Notes under the pieces: generated by a model
Database searches by the model: none
What the model was told of the DNA's origin: nothing
Seen by the model: only the letters and a program-made list of their open reading frames with translations
Position numbers and translations under genes: made by a program
NCBI GenBank assembly: GCA_001796935.1
Contig: MGNX01000001.1
Coordinates: 1,983-7,293, forward strand
Reading direction: 5' to 3'
DNA: 5,311 bases
Source: Chloroflexi bacterium RBG_16_60_22
GTDB lineage: Bacteria > Chloroflexota > Dehalococcoidia > Dehalococcoidales > RBG-16-60-22
Part shown: piece after piece, positions 1 through 4,920 of the stretch
How positions within the stretch are numbered: the stretch's first letter is position 1
Layout of the letters: each line of letters opens with the position of its first letter

Positions 1-1
1 C

Positions 2-88
2 AAGCGGCTCTGCGACGAGCTCGGGTACTGCTGCTTTACCCCGCAGGACCGGGTCAAGGAGCCGGAAAAGGCAGCCCGGGAAAAATGA
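2..88 (+). CDS. C-terminal end of an unidentified protein (partial)
   Basis: This is an open frame from the left edge to a TGA at 86-88, giving the last 28 residues of a protein whose body lies outside the window. The tail holds a Cys and, seven residues later, a Cys-Cys pair (C-DELGY-CC), followed by a charged Lys/Glu/Arg-rich end. I do not recognise the family. Its stop overlaps the next ATG as ATGA (85-88), which is typical of translationally coupled genes in one operon, so the upstream gene is probably co-transcribed with the DUF2249 and hemerythrin genes. The cysteines would suit a metal- or Fe-S-binding protein, but 28 residues do not settle that. Confidence 0.55.
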   Translation, partial: KRLCDELGYCCFTPQDRVKEPEKAAREK

Positions 89-453
89 GCTGGGGCTGTC
101 CCCATCAGCTTAACGACGACACCTGCCGGAGGTTGAAGCGGGAGTGCCACCCCGGTACCAGGGGGTGTGTCCTTAACGGCAGGTTCGTCTTCGCCGGGCA
201 AAATGAGGAGGTGAATAATATGGCTAAAGTTGAAGACCTGGACATAAGGTCCATCGTGCCACCGCGGCGGCATGAGCTTATCATGGAGAAATGGCAGGCC
301 CTGCCGCCCGGTGATACCCTGCGGATTACCAATGACCACGACCCCAGGCCGCTGCGCTACCAGTTCGAGGCGGAGTATAAAGGGAAATTCGCCTGGCAGT
401 ATGAGCAGCAGGGGCCGCAGGACTGGATAGTGGCCATCAAGAAAGTTTCGTAA
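85..453 (+). CDS. Cys4 mini-domain joined in frame to a DUF2249 domain protein
   Basis: The open frame is 122 residues. Residues 1-40 form a small Cys motif (C5, C14, C21, C28, with GCVL and GRFVF around the last Cys), spaced like a metal or zinc site. Residues 50-120 are DUF2249: LDIR near the start, then the signature NDHDPRPL, an aromatic FAWQYE stretch and a C-terminal beta strand. DUF2249 is a small domain of uncertain biochemistry, often encoded beside or fused to hemerythrin, DUF1858 and Ric-type proteins in NO/nitrite-reducing and anaerobic bacteria, which matches the next gene. The ATG at 85 overlaps the previous stop but has only a weak ribosome site. The ATG at 220 (residue 46) has a near-perfect one, so a 77-residue DUF2249-only protein is the likely main or second product. 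The first 45 codons could be a separate small gene that lost its stop. The domain call is firm; the start is not. Confidence 0.75.
   Translation: MSWGCPHQLNDDTCRRLKRECHPGTRGCVLNGRFVFAGQNEEVNNMAKVEDLDIRSIVPPRRHELIMEKWQALPPGDTLRITNDHDPRPLRYQFEAEYKGKFAWQYEQQGPQDWIVAIKKVS
206..213 (+). promoter_or_regulatory. Strong internal Shine-Dalgarno site for DUF2249 start at 220
   Basis: AGGAGGTG lies six bases before the ATG at 220. It is the best ribosome site in the window and falls inside the longer 85-453 frame, where it encodes residues of the linker (EEV). It argues that DUF2249 is made from its own start, whether or not the longer fusion is also made. Confidence 0.8.
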
Positions 454-471
454 ACGGAGACGGCGGAGAAA

Positions 472-1293
472 ATGACGCAGCAGCTGGAACTGCCGATGCA
501 GGAATATCTGAATAAAAACATCAAAGAGATAATAGGGGAATTCCCGCCGGTGGCCGATGTCCTCAACGGGTATGATATCGGCTGCGTAACCTGCGGCCTC
601 GGTACCTGCCTGTTCAAGGACATCGTCGGGATACATGACCTCGACCCCGGGGAAGAGGCGGCGTTGCTGGCCGGGATTGCCCGGGTTATCTACCCCGACC
701 GCGCGGTGGCGATACCGAAAATCGAGAGGAAAAGCAAGCCGAAGTCCGGGGAGGTCAGCTATTCACCGCCGATGAAGAAGCTCGTTGACGAGCACCGGCT
801 GATTAAGAGGTGGGTGGCCGTCATACCAAGATTCATCGAAGGCCTTGACGTCACCACGGAAGCGGGCCGGCGGCTTATCCGCCAGGGTATCGATTTCATC
901 CAGTCCTATGCCGATAAGTTCCATCACGCCAAGGAAGAGGCTATCCTTTTCAAATGCTTTGACGAAGACCTGGATATCATCAGGACCATGTGCGCCGACC
1001 ACGAGAACGCCCGGGGGCGCGTCCGGGAGATGCTGGCGGCCCTGGCCCGGCAGGACAGGGAGACCATCGCCGGGAACCTGGAAGCGTACCGGGAGCTGCT
1101 CACCGAGCACGTCAAGAAAGAAGACGAGATTCTCTACCGCTGGATGGACAGGAATCTTTCGATGAAGCAGGTGGGCGAGCTGTTCGCCAAGTTCCATGAA
1201 AAGGATATAGAGTTCGGCGATACGCCGCAAAAGTACCAGGAATTTATTACCCGGCTGGAAAATAAATTTAATACGGAGGAGAAAAGAAAATGA
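472..1293 (+). CDS. DUF1858/ScdA-like N-domain plus hemerythrin HHE domain protein (Ric-like)
   Basis: This 273-residue protein has two parts. Residues 10-75 resemble the short helical DUF1858/ScdA_N-type domain that precedes hemerythrin in Ric/YtfE-like proteins, with cysteines C38-x2-C41-x4-C46 (GCVTCGLGTC). Residues 97-245 are a hemerythrin HHE four-helix domain. Plausible di-iron ligands are H108 (DEHRL), H152-x3-E156 (HHAKEE), H177 (ADHEN) and H213-x3-E217 (EHVKKE), a near-complete canonical set. Ric proteins are di-iron proteins linked to repair of iron-sulfur or other iron centres after NO or peroxide damage; other hemerythrin-like proteins bind O2 or NO, so the exact role is inferred. 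The ATG at 472 has GGAG at 465-468 and lies 18 bases after the DUF2249 stop. The stop overlaps the next start (ATGA). The N-domain motif is not the CCGG form I remember from ScdA, so it is a variant. It is probably cytoplasmic; no signal or membrane segment is visible. Confidence 0.85.
   Translation: MTQQLELPMQEYLNKNIKEIIGEFPPVADVLNGYDIGCVTCGLGTCLFKDIVGIHDLDPGEEAALLAGIARVIYPDRAVAIPKIERKSKPKSGEVSYSPPMKKLVDEHRLIKRWVAVIPRFIEGLDVTTEAGRRLIRQGIDFIQSYADKFHHAKEEAILFKCFDEDLDIIRTMCADHENARGRVREMLAALARQDRETIAGNLEAYRELLTEHVKKEDEILYRWMDRNLSMKQVGELFAKFHEKDIEFGDTPQKYQEFITRLENKFNTEEKRK
1275..1281 (+). promoter_or_regulatory. Ribosome binding site for the CPGSR protein
   Basis: GGAGGAG stands eight bases before the ATG at 1290, inside the last codons of the hemerythrin gene. 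It supports this start, and with the ATGA stop/start overlap it suggests translational coupling. Confidence 0.75.
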
Positions 1294-1760
1294 ACGAATT
1301 CCAGGGATGTCCCGGCTCGAGGACCCAGGACTTCCGGGCGACCGCCACGGAAGAGGAAGCGACCACCGGCAAGGTCAAGTCACAGCTGACCCAGTGGCCG
1401 ATACAGATGCACCTCATCTCACCGACGGCGCCCTACTACCAGGGGGCGGACGTGCTGCTCACGGCCGACTGCGTCGGCTACGCCCTGGGCGGATTCCACC
1501 CGGAATACCTGAAGGGCAAAGCCATCGGCATTGCCTGCCCCAAGCTGGACGAGGGGCAGGAGGAATATGTCGAGAAGATTAAGTCATGGCTGGATGACGC
1601 CAGGATAAACACCCTGACGGTCCTGATTATGCAGGTGCCCTGCTGCCGGGGGCTGCTGGCCCTGGCGCAGGAGGCTGCCCAGAAAGCCGGGCGAAAGGTA
1701 CCCATCAAGGCCATCGTGGTCGGCCTCCAGGGGGAAATTCTCGCCGAAGAGTGGGTGTAA
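1290..1760 (+). CDS. CPGSR-type Fe-S-associated protein, lacking the N-terminal ferredoxin domain
   Basis: This 156-residue protein matches, from memory, the C-terminal half of proteins annotated as 4Fe-4S ferredoxin/iron-sulfur binding in many anaerobes. Recognisable elements are CPGSR (C7), a linker, then SQLTQWPIQMHL, PYYQGADVLLTADC (C61), FHPEYLKGKAIGIACPKLD (C83), a VPCC pair (C118, C119) and a final beta strand with GLQGEIL. In the usual form, about 100 residues with eight ferredoxin cysteines come before CPGSR; here the protein starts six residues before it. The ribosome site and ATGA overlap support that start, and the frame upstream is taken by the hemerythrin domain, so this looks like a real short form. 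The biochemical role of the family is not known to me; the conserved cysteines suggest metal or cluster binding. It is the last gene of the plus-strand operon, and a ferredoxin lies nearby on the other strand. Confidence 0.8.
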   Translation: MNEFQGCPGSRTQDFRATATEEEATTGKVKSQLTQWPIQMHLISPTAPYYQGADVLLTADCVGYALGGFHPEYLKGKAIGIACPKLDEGQEEYVEKIKSWLDDARINTLTVLIMQVPCCRGLLALAQEAAQKAGRKVPIKAIVVGLQGEILAEEWV

Positions 1761-1772
1761 AAATTTAAAAGA

Positions 1773-1790
1773 CCGGGGTGGCCGGGAGAA
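1773..1790 (-). terminator. Weak candidate terminator between convergent genes
   Basis: In the 35-base gap between the two convergent stops, CCGG (1773-1776) and CCGG (1782-1785) can pair around a five-base loop. Read on the minus strand, the stem is followed by TCTTTT. A four-pair stem is short, so this is only a candidate for ending the minus-strand transcript. Confidence 0.25.
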
Positions 1791-1795
1791 AAGAA

Positions 1796-2296
1796 TCAGC
1801 CCTTTGTTACGCGGAGCCGGCAGGCGTTATCCATACAAGGCTCCAAATCCGCCCGAAGGCGCAGCTGCGCCGCCCAGACCCGGAAGGCTTCCCGGCAGTA
1901 GCGGCAGACATCGTCTTTGGCCAGGCCGAGACTCCCGGCCGCCGCCCACTGGTCTTTACCCCAGCCCCCGAGGCACCCCCGGGTAAAGACCAGTTCCGCC
2001 GCCTCTTTACCCGATTTGACGACGTCAAAAGATACCTCCGGGTAAAAAGACCGGAAAGCCCCGGCCTCTTTCCGCAGGTACTCCCCGGCGCCGGGTGAGT
2101 CCTGGCCCATCCAGCGCGCCGCGCCCCGGCTCCAGAGATGGCGGGCGTAGTCTTCGGGACTGAAACCGTGCCGTAAACCGAAAGCCAGGCCGGCTAACTC
2201 GAAGCGGAGCCGGCTCCTGGCCGTCTTTCGCCACGCTCCGGCACTACCGGCTGATTCGGTATCGCTGGAAAATATTTTCTCCCCTGGTGAAGTCAT
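1796..2296 (-). CDS. Hypothetical protein with C-terminal Cys cluster
   Basis: I do not recognise this 166-residue protein. From the ATG at 2296 it has a polar N-terminus rich in Ser and Gly (1-22) and a basic-aromatic stretch (22-45). A mostly helical middle contains HGFSPEDYARHLW, and five cysteines lie in the last third: C108 (RGCLGGWG), C131-x2-C134 (VCRYCREAF) and C154-x4-C159 (EPCMDNACR). This suggests a ligand- or metal-binding C-terminal region. No signal peptide or membrane helix is visible. A TTG at 2353 would add 19 residues overlapping the upstream gene; the ATG is preferred because GGGGAG precedes it, though the spacing is only about two bases. It follows the duplicated Cys-unit gene after 32 bases and is the last gene of the minus-strand series, so it is probably co-transcribed with the ferredoxin gene. 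Some cysteine-rich small-ligand or hydrolase-like families share this look, but I cannot assign it. Confidence 0.65.
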   Translation of the reverse strand: MTSPGEKIFSSDTESAGSAGAWRKTARSRLRFELAGLAFGLRHGFSPEDYARHLWSRGAARWMGQDSPGAGEYLRKEAGAFRSFYPEVSFDVVKSGKEAAELVFTRGCLGGWGKDQWAAAGSLGLAKDDVCRYCREAFRVWAAQLRLRADLEPCMDNACRLRVTKG

Positions 2297-2328
2297 CTCT
2301 CCCCGATGGCTAAAAGGTCCGCTTCCCC

Positions 2329-2736
2329 TCAGGCAAAGCAGTTCAGCTGGCAATCGATTATCTTTATCTTCATCCTGGTGGCCGCGTCGCCGATTTCTTT
2401 GATACTGACCTTGAGCTCGCGCCCCAAATCATGGGCGACCGGGCAGGGGAGACCGCCGCGGACCAGCGAGCCTCTCACCCGCTCGGTGATTTCCTCGCGG
2501 ATAACTTTACCTACCAGGTCCTCATGCGAGGCTTTTTCAACCTTGAAGCAGCCAAGCTGGCAGTCGGTTATCCGGATGCCCAGTTCATCTACCGTATCCC
2601 CCACCGCCCTGGCATCCACGTTAAGTCTTTTGGCTAGTTTCAGGGCCACCGGGCAGGGGAGATACCCCCCGACGAGGGAGGCCGTCACCGCTTCTTCTAA
2701 CCTTTGTTTCTCCTTCGCTAAGTCCGCTGGATTCAT
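2329..2736 (-). CDS. Tandem-duplicated Cys-unit protein, helix-turn-helix-like, unknown function
   Basis: This 135-residue protein is two copies of one unit with an exact period of 70 residues. Copy 1 has C28 (LPCPVA), C59 and C63 (DCQLGCF); copy 2 has C98 (LPCPVA), C129 and C133 (DCQLNCF). Cys spacing is 31 and then 4 residues in both. Between the cysteines, each copy has an amphipathic helix-turn-helix-like stretch (AKRLNVDARAVGDTVDELGI and its counterpart), which looks like a small winged or HTH fold carrying a Cys3 site. I recall single-copy versions of about 70-80 residues ending in CQLGCF as hypothetical proteins of anaerobes, but have no function for them. Start support is AAGGAG (plus-strand 2745-2750), eight bases before the ATG at 2736. 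It follows the ferredoxin gene by 61 bases, suggesting one transcript and perhaps a redox or metal role. DNA binding is possible but unproven. Confidence 0.8.
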   Translation of the reverse strand: MNPADLAKEKQRLEEAVTASLVGGYLPCPVALKLAKRLNVDARAVGDTVDELGIRITDCQLGCFKVEKASHEDLVGKVIREEITERVRGSLVRGGLPCPVAHDLGRELKVSIKEIGDAATRMKIKIIDCQLNCFA

Positions 2737-2744
2737 TGCAGATA

Positions 2745-2750
2745 CTCCTT
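2745..2750 (-). promoter_or_regulatory. Ribosome binding site for the duplicated Cys-unit gene
   Basis: AAGGAG on the minus strand lies eight bases before the ATG at 2736. It fixes the start just ahead of repeat unit 1. Confidence 0.75.
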
Positions 2751-2797
2751 AGTATGATTATGAGGATAACACCTGTTTCCCGGCCCAAGAAACCGGT

Positions 2798-3037
2798 TTA
2801 TTCCGGTTTTTCAGTATTGCCTTCGGGTTTATTTTGCACCAGGACTATGGAGAAAGGACACTTTACCGCCCCGGCCGGGCAGACCTTCTCGCAATCGGTG
2901 CAGTAATAACAGTCCCGGGGACTGACGATGACCGCCTTGCCGTCCACTATACCCACGGCGCCGGTGGGGCACCACTCCACGCAGCTTCCGCAGGCGTCAC
3001 ACGCCTCGGGGTCTATCACGGGTATTCCGGTTATCAT
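2798..3037 (-). CDS. 2[4Fe-4S] ferredoxin
   Basis: This 79-residue bacterial-type ferredoxin has two classical cluster motifs: C13-x2-C16-x2-C19-x3-C23-P and C43-x2-C46-x2-C49-x3-C53-P. The fourth Cys of each motif completes the other cluster, as in clostridial-type ferredoxins. An additional C60 (KCPF) is not a standard ligand. The C-terminus (about 66-79) is a short polar tail. It is a soluble low-potential electron carrier; its partner could be the GltD-like oxidoreductase starting at 4921, or the CPGSR protein, which lacks its own ferredoxin domain (inference). The ATG at 3037 has no good ribosome site, but it begins the expected MITGIPVID lead-in to the first motif. The gene follows regulator A by 100 bases, and that gap holds a possible promoter and operator of its own. 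Confidence 0.92.
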   Translation of the reverse strand: MITGIPVIDPEACDACGSCVEWCPTGAVGIVDGKAVIVSPRDCYYCTDCEKVCPAGAVKCPFSIVLVQNKPEGNTEKPE

Positions 3038-3090
3038 TCTCGGCTGGCTCTTTCCGGCGGGGTTGGCCGGTCTTCAACTATTTCACTTTT

Positions 3091-3096
3091 ATTATG
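3091..3096 (-). promoter_or_regulatory. Candidate -10 element of the ferredoxin transcript
   Basis: CATAAT on the minus strand matches TATAAT in five of six positions and lies 54 bases before the ferredoxin ATG. No recognisable -35 hexamer lies 16-18 bases upstream, which would suit an activator-dependent promoter. Predicted transcript start is about 3084. Confidence 0.4.
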
Positions 3097-3120
3097 GCGC
3101 ATCACTCGTCCGGGCGCATA

Positions 3121-3132
3121 CGACTTTTGTCG
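3121..3132. promoter_or_regulatory. Candidate Fnr/HcpR-like operator, CGAC-N4-GTCG
   Basis: This is a perfect 12-base inverted repeat, CGAC TTTT GTCG, placed in the gap between the regulator A stop and the ferredoxin gene. The four-base spacer and GAC/GTC core recall the TTGAC-N4-GTCAA site described for HcpR and the FNR layout TTGAT-N4-ATCAA. Its centre (3126.5) is about 42 bases upstream of the predicted ferredoxin start. It could instead be a chance palindrome or a small hairpin after the regulator A stop. Confidence 0.4.
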
Positions 3133-3137
3133 GAAAT

Positions 3138-3800
3138 CTACAGCATTTCCCGGAGCTTACCCGGCGCCACCACCAGGATGCGGTGTTTTTCGATTTTTAT
3201 GGCCCCTTCCCTCTCTATCTGGCGCAAGGCCCGGCCTATCACGTCCCGGACCGTACCCACCATGGCCGCCATCTCGTCCTGGGTCAACTGCCGCACCGGT
3301 GCCGGGCCGTCTTCGACCACGGCCAGGTCCAGCAGCAGCTTGGCCAGCCGGCCGACGACGCTGCGGAAGGAGAGGTCTTCCACCACCGATGTCAGGTGGC
3401 GCAAGCGCCCCGCGAACAGCTTGACGACCGCCAGCGCGGCCGGGCAATCGGCTACCAGCGAAATCATCGTCCCCCGGGGGACCAGATAGACCACCGACGC
3501 ATCGAGCGCCGCGGCGGTCGCCGGGTTGGGGCCGCCGTCAAAGACGGGGACATCGTTAAAGCTGTCACCGGGCTGGGCGATGAGCATCACCTGCTCCCGG
3601 CCTTCCGGCGATGTCTTAAAAACACGGATTCGCCCCGCCTTGACCACGTAGAGACCGCGGCACGGCTCGTCTTCCAGGAAAAGGACCTGCCCCCTGGCGA
3701 AGGACAGCTCCAGGACGTCCTGGCTTATCCGGGCTATCACCTCGTCATCAAGATTTTCAAAATACGGCAGTGACTTTAAAAATTCCAGTTGAGAAGACAT
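3138..3800 (-). CDS. Crp/Fnr-family transcription regulator A
   Basis: This is a 220-residue regulator of the usual length. Residues 5-120 form the cyclic-nucleotide-like beta-roll sensor (GQVLFLEDEPCRGLYVVKAG, then SPEGREQV and FDGGPNPATAAAL). A long dimer helix spans about 125-155, and a Crp-type HTH about 170-210. The recognition helix reads GTVRDVIGR; aligned with E. coli CRP, R180, E181 and R185 correspond to R185, D186 and R190, a near-CRP set. Cysteines are few (C47, C119), so there is no FNR-type cluster site. The sensor resembles DNR/HcpR-like and general anaerobe regulators; the effector is unknown. A GTG at 3815 would add five residues; ATG 3800 is preferred by conservation, and both have weak ribosome sites. 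The ferredoxin gene lies immediately downstream on the same strand and is a natural target. A paralogue, regulator B, is encoded just upstream. Confidence 0.9.
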   Translation of the reverse strand: MSSQLEFLKSLPYFENLDDEVIARISQDVLELSFARGQVLFLEDEPCRGLYVVKAGRIRVFKTSPEGREQVMLIAQPGDSFNDVPVFDGGPNPATAAALDASVVYLVPRGTMISLVADCPAALAVVKLFAGRLRHLTSVVEDLSFRSVVGRLAKLLLDLAVVEDGPAPVRQLTQDEMAAMVGTVRDVIGRALRQIEREGAIKIEKHRILVVAPGKLREML

Positions 3801-3837
3801 CGGGATACCGTCCACGGCTCAATCAACCATTTTAAAA

Positions 3838-3868
3838 ATCTTAACACAGGGGCGCGGTGATTGTACAA
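3838..3868 (-). promoter_or_regulatory. Candidate promoter of regulator A
   Basis: On the minus strand, TGT-TAAGAT is an extended -10 element (TAAGAT at 3838-3843, TGT at 3844-3846). TTGTAC (3863-3868) may be the -35 with a 19-base spacer. The -35 lies in the eight-base palindrome TTGTACAA (3861-3868). The predicted start near 3831 would give a leader of about 30 bases to ATG 3800. The rest of the 177-base gap (3816-3992) shows no gene or convincing terminator. Confidence 0.45.
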
Positions 3869-3992
3869 GGCGTGGACCCGGAGCACACCGAAGGGCGGGA
3901 GCGTCGGCTGGAGAAGAGGAACGTCCCGGACGCCGGAGAAAAACCCGGGGCCGACTACCTCTCACGAAGCCTGTTATTCCAGGGCAACGGTT

Positions 3993-4676
3993 TTACTGGG
4001 AGACTCTTTTCAGTGCCTCGGGATTCAGGACGACGATGCGATGTCCCTCCATCCTGATGATATTGTCGGCCACCAGTTTGCGCAGTGAGCTGTTGACGGC
4101 CTGCCGGGAACACCCCAGCATACACGCCAGGTGCTGCTGGCTCAGCGGCACCGAGGGCGATACCACCAGCGACTCGCCCCGTTTCTCGGCTAACTGGTAG
4201 AGCAACGCCGCCAGGCGCGGGGACACCCGCCGCACCGAGAAATCTCCCACCACGTTCACCAGGGAACGCAGCCTCCTGGCCATGATGGCAGAAAACGTTA
4301 AAGAAAGCCGCGGGTTTTGAGTGAACAGGGCATCAAAGTCGGCCGCCGCCAGCAGGTACAAATCGGTGGCTTCCAGCGCCTGGGCGCTTACCGGGTTAGT
4401 GCCGCCGTCAAGGAGGGGCACGCACTCAAAGCAACCCCCGCGGTGCACGATGCGCACTATCTGCTCCTCACCCTTCGGGGAACTCCGGTACAGCTTGACC
4501 GAACCCTTCTTGACCACGAACAGGCCGGGGCATGATTCGCCTTCCAGAATGATTACCTGTCCCTTGCTGAAGGACTGCTCCCGGACACAGTCTATCAGCC
4601 ATGCTATGGCCTCAGGGCCGAGCTCGGTAAAACAGGGTATCGATTTAATGAGGCTGGAAGGAGCGGTTGTCGCCAT
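3993..4676 (-). CDS. Crp/Fnr-family transcription regulator B, Cys-rich
   Basis: This 227-residue paralogue of regulator A has a beta-roll sensor (about 10-120: GQVIILEGESCPGLFVVKKG, SPKGEEQIV, LLDGGTNPVSAQALE), a dimer helix (about 125-155) and an HTH (about 177-217). The recognition helix GCSRQAVNSSL aligns with CRP GCSRETVGRIL. R191 matches CRP R180, but E181 becomes Q192 and R185 becomes S196, which predicts a half-site different from TGTGA. There are five sensor cysteines: C15, C30, C49, C82 and C85 (GGCFECVP), plus C185 and C189 in the HTH. This is not the E. coli FNR ligand spacing. The heme His of CooA is not evident. A cluster, metal or thiol sensor is possible but unproven. The ATG at 4676 lacks a clear ribosome site, though a strong promoter and a palindromic operator lie just upstream, suggesting self-regulation. 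Confidence 0.9.
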   Translation of the reverse strand: MATTAPSSLIKSIPCFTELGPEAIAWLIDCVREQSFSKGQVIILEGESCPGLFVVKKGSVKLYRSSPKGEEQIVRIVHRGGCFECVPLLDGGTNPVSAQALEATDLYLLAAADFDALFTQNPRLSLTFSAIMARRLRSLVNVVGDFSVRRVSPRLAALLYQLAEKRGESLVVSPSVPLSQQHLACMLGCSRQAVNSSLRKLVADNIIRMEGHRIVVLNPEALKRVSQ

Positions 4677-4722
4677 GCTTTTTTAACTGTCTCAAATTGT
4701 TCATTCAATATTGCTGGAAAAA

Positions 4723-4751
4723 ATTATAACAAAGCCCCCCCTTTTTGTCAC
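4723..4751 (-). promoter_or_regulatory. Strong sigma70-type promoter of regulator B
   Basis: On the minus strand, GTGACA (4746-4751, five of six to TTGACA) lies 17 bases from TATAAT (4723-4728), which carries an extended TGT immediately upstream. Seven Gs in the spacer (4735-4741) are unusual. The predicted start is about 4716, giving a leader of about 40 bases. Confidence 0.75.
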
Positions 4752-4761
4752 TTTTTTGACA
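4746..4761. promoter_or_regulatory. Crp-type operator TGTCA-N6-TGACA on the -35 of regulator B
   Basis: This is a perfect inverted repeat with five-base arms and a six-base spacer, the exact architecture of Crp-family boxes. It differs from the CRP consensus TGTGA-N6-TCACA at one base per half-site and resembles, from memory, the CooA-type box TGTCA-N6-CGACA. It overlaps the -35 of the regulator B promoter, centred about 37 bases upstream of the predicted start, and lies about 118 bases upstream of the predicted start of the divergent oxidoreductase transcript. Confidence 0.65.
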
Positions 4762-4778
4762 GACAGCCTCAAGAGCAT

Positions 4779-4800
4779 CTCCCTAATATGGGTTAGGGGG
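4779..4800. repeat. Inverted repeat CCCTAA-N6-TTAGGG
   Basis: Arms CCCTAA (4781-4786) and TTAGGG (4793-4798) flank a six-base spacer; the outer bases extend pairing by one wobble and one G-C pair. It sits between the two divergent promoters, about 82 bases upstream of the oxidoreductase start. It may be a second operator or a hairpin; no run of T suggests a terminator. Confidence 0.45.
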
Positions 4801-4835
4801 TGTTTTCTCCGGAAGGCGGGGGTTGACCGCCCTGG

Positions 4836-4865
4836 TTGCAACGGAGCACCGCCTCCGGGTATAAT
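4836..4865 (+). promoter_or_regulatory. Promoter of the GltD-like oxidoreductase gene
   Basis: A perfect TATAAT (4860-4865) has TTGCAA (4836-4841, four of six) as the -35 with an 18-base spacer. The predicted start is near 4872, and the leader that follows is A/T-rich with the palindrome AAAATATTTT (4873-4882). Confidence 0.6.
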
Positions 4866-4920
4866 CAACGTTAAAATATTTTCAATATATTTGGAGAAAG
4901 CGGGGGTAATCAAGGCGACT

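Noticed and set aside
763..1230. Minus-strand open frame of 155 codons opposite the hemerythrin gene
   Set aside because: The opposite strand encodes a hemerythrin domain with its iron ligands in place, so this frame is a shadow.
2790..2811. Inverted repeat AAACCGG-N6-CCGGTTT followed by T on the plus strand, possible terminator
   Set aside because: It includes the ferredoxin stop codon, and the T run is on the plus strand where no gene ends; on the minus strand no T run follows, so termination of the ferredoxin transcript is not supported.
2928..3773. Long plus-strand open frame of 281 codons opposite regulator A
   Set aside because: It lies antisense to a clear Crp/Fnr protein and shows no family features; it is a by-product of GC-rich codon use.
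3993..4676. Regulator B as the CO sensor CooA, because its probable box resembles the CooA box
   Set aside because: The histidine that binds heme in CooA is not found at the matching place (GGCFECVP), so only the DNA-reading helix is similar.
4781..4798. Telomere-like CCCTAA and TTAGGG
   Set aside because: Each occurs once, as the two arms of a dyad rather than in tandem; in this bacterial context it is a coincidence of sequence.
4815..4856. Small GC stems (GGCGG/CCGCC and GGAG/CTCC) as an attenuator or riboswitch
   Set aside because: Both lie upstream of the predicted transcript start, so they would not be in the mRNA, and they are short enough to occur by chance.
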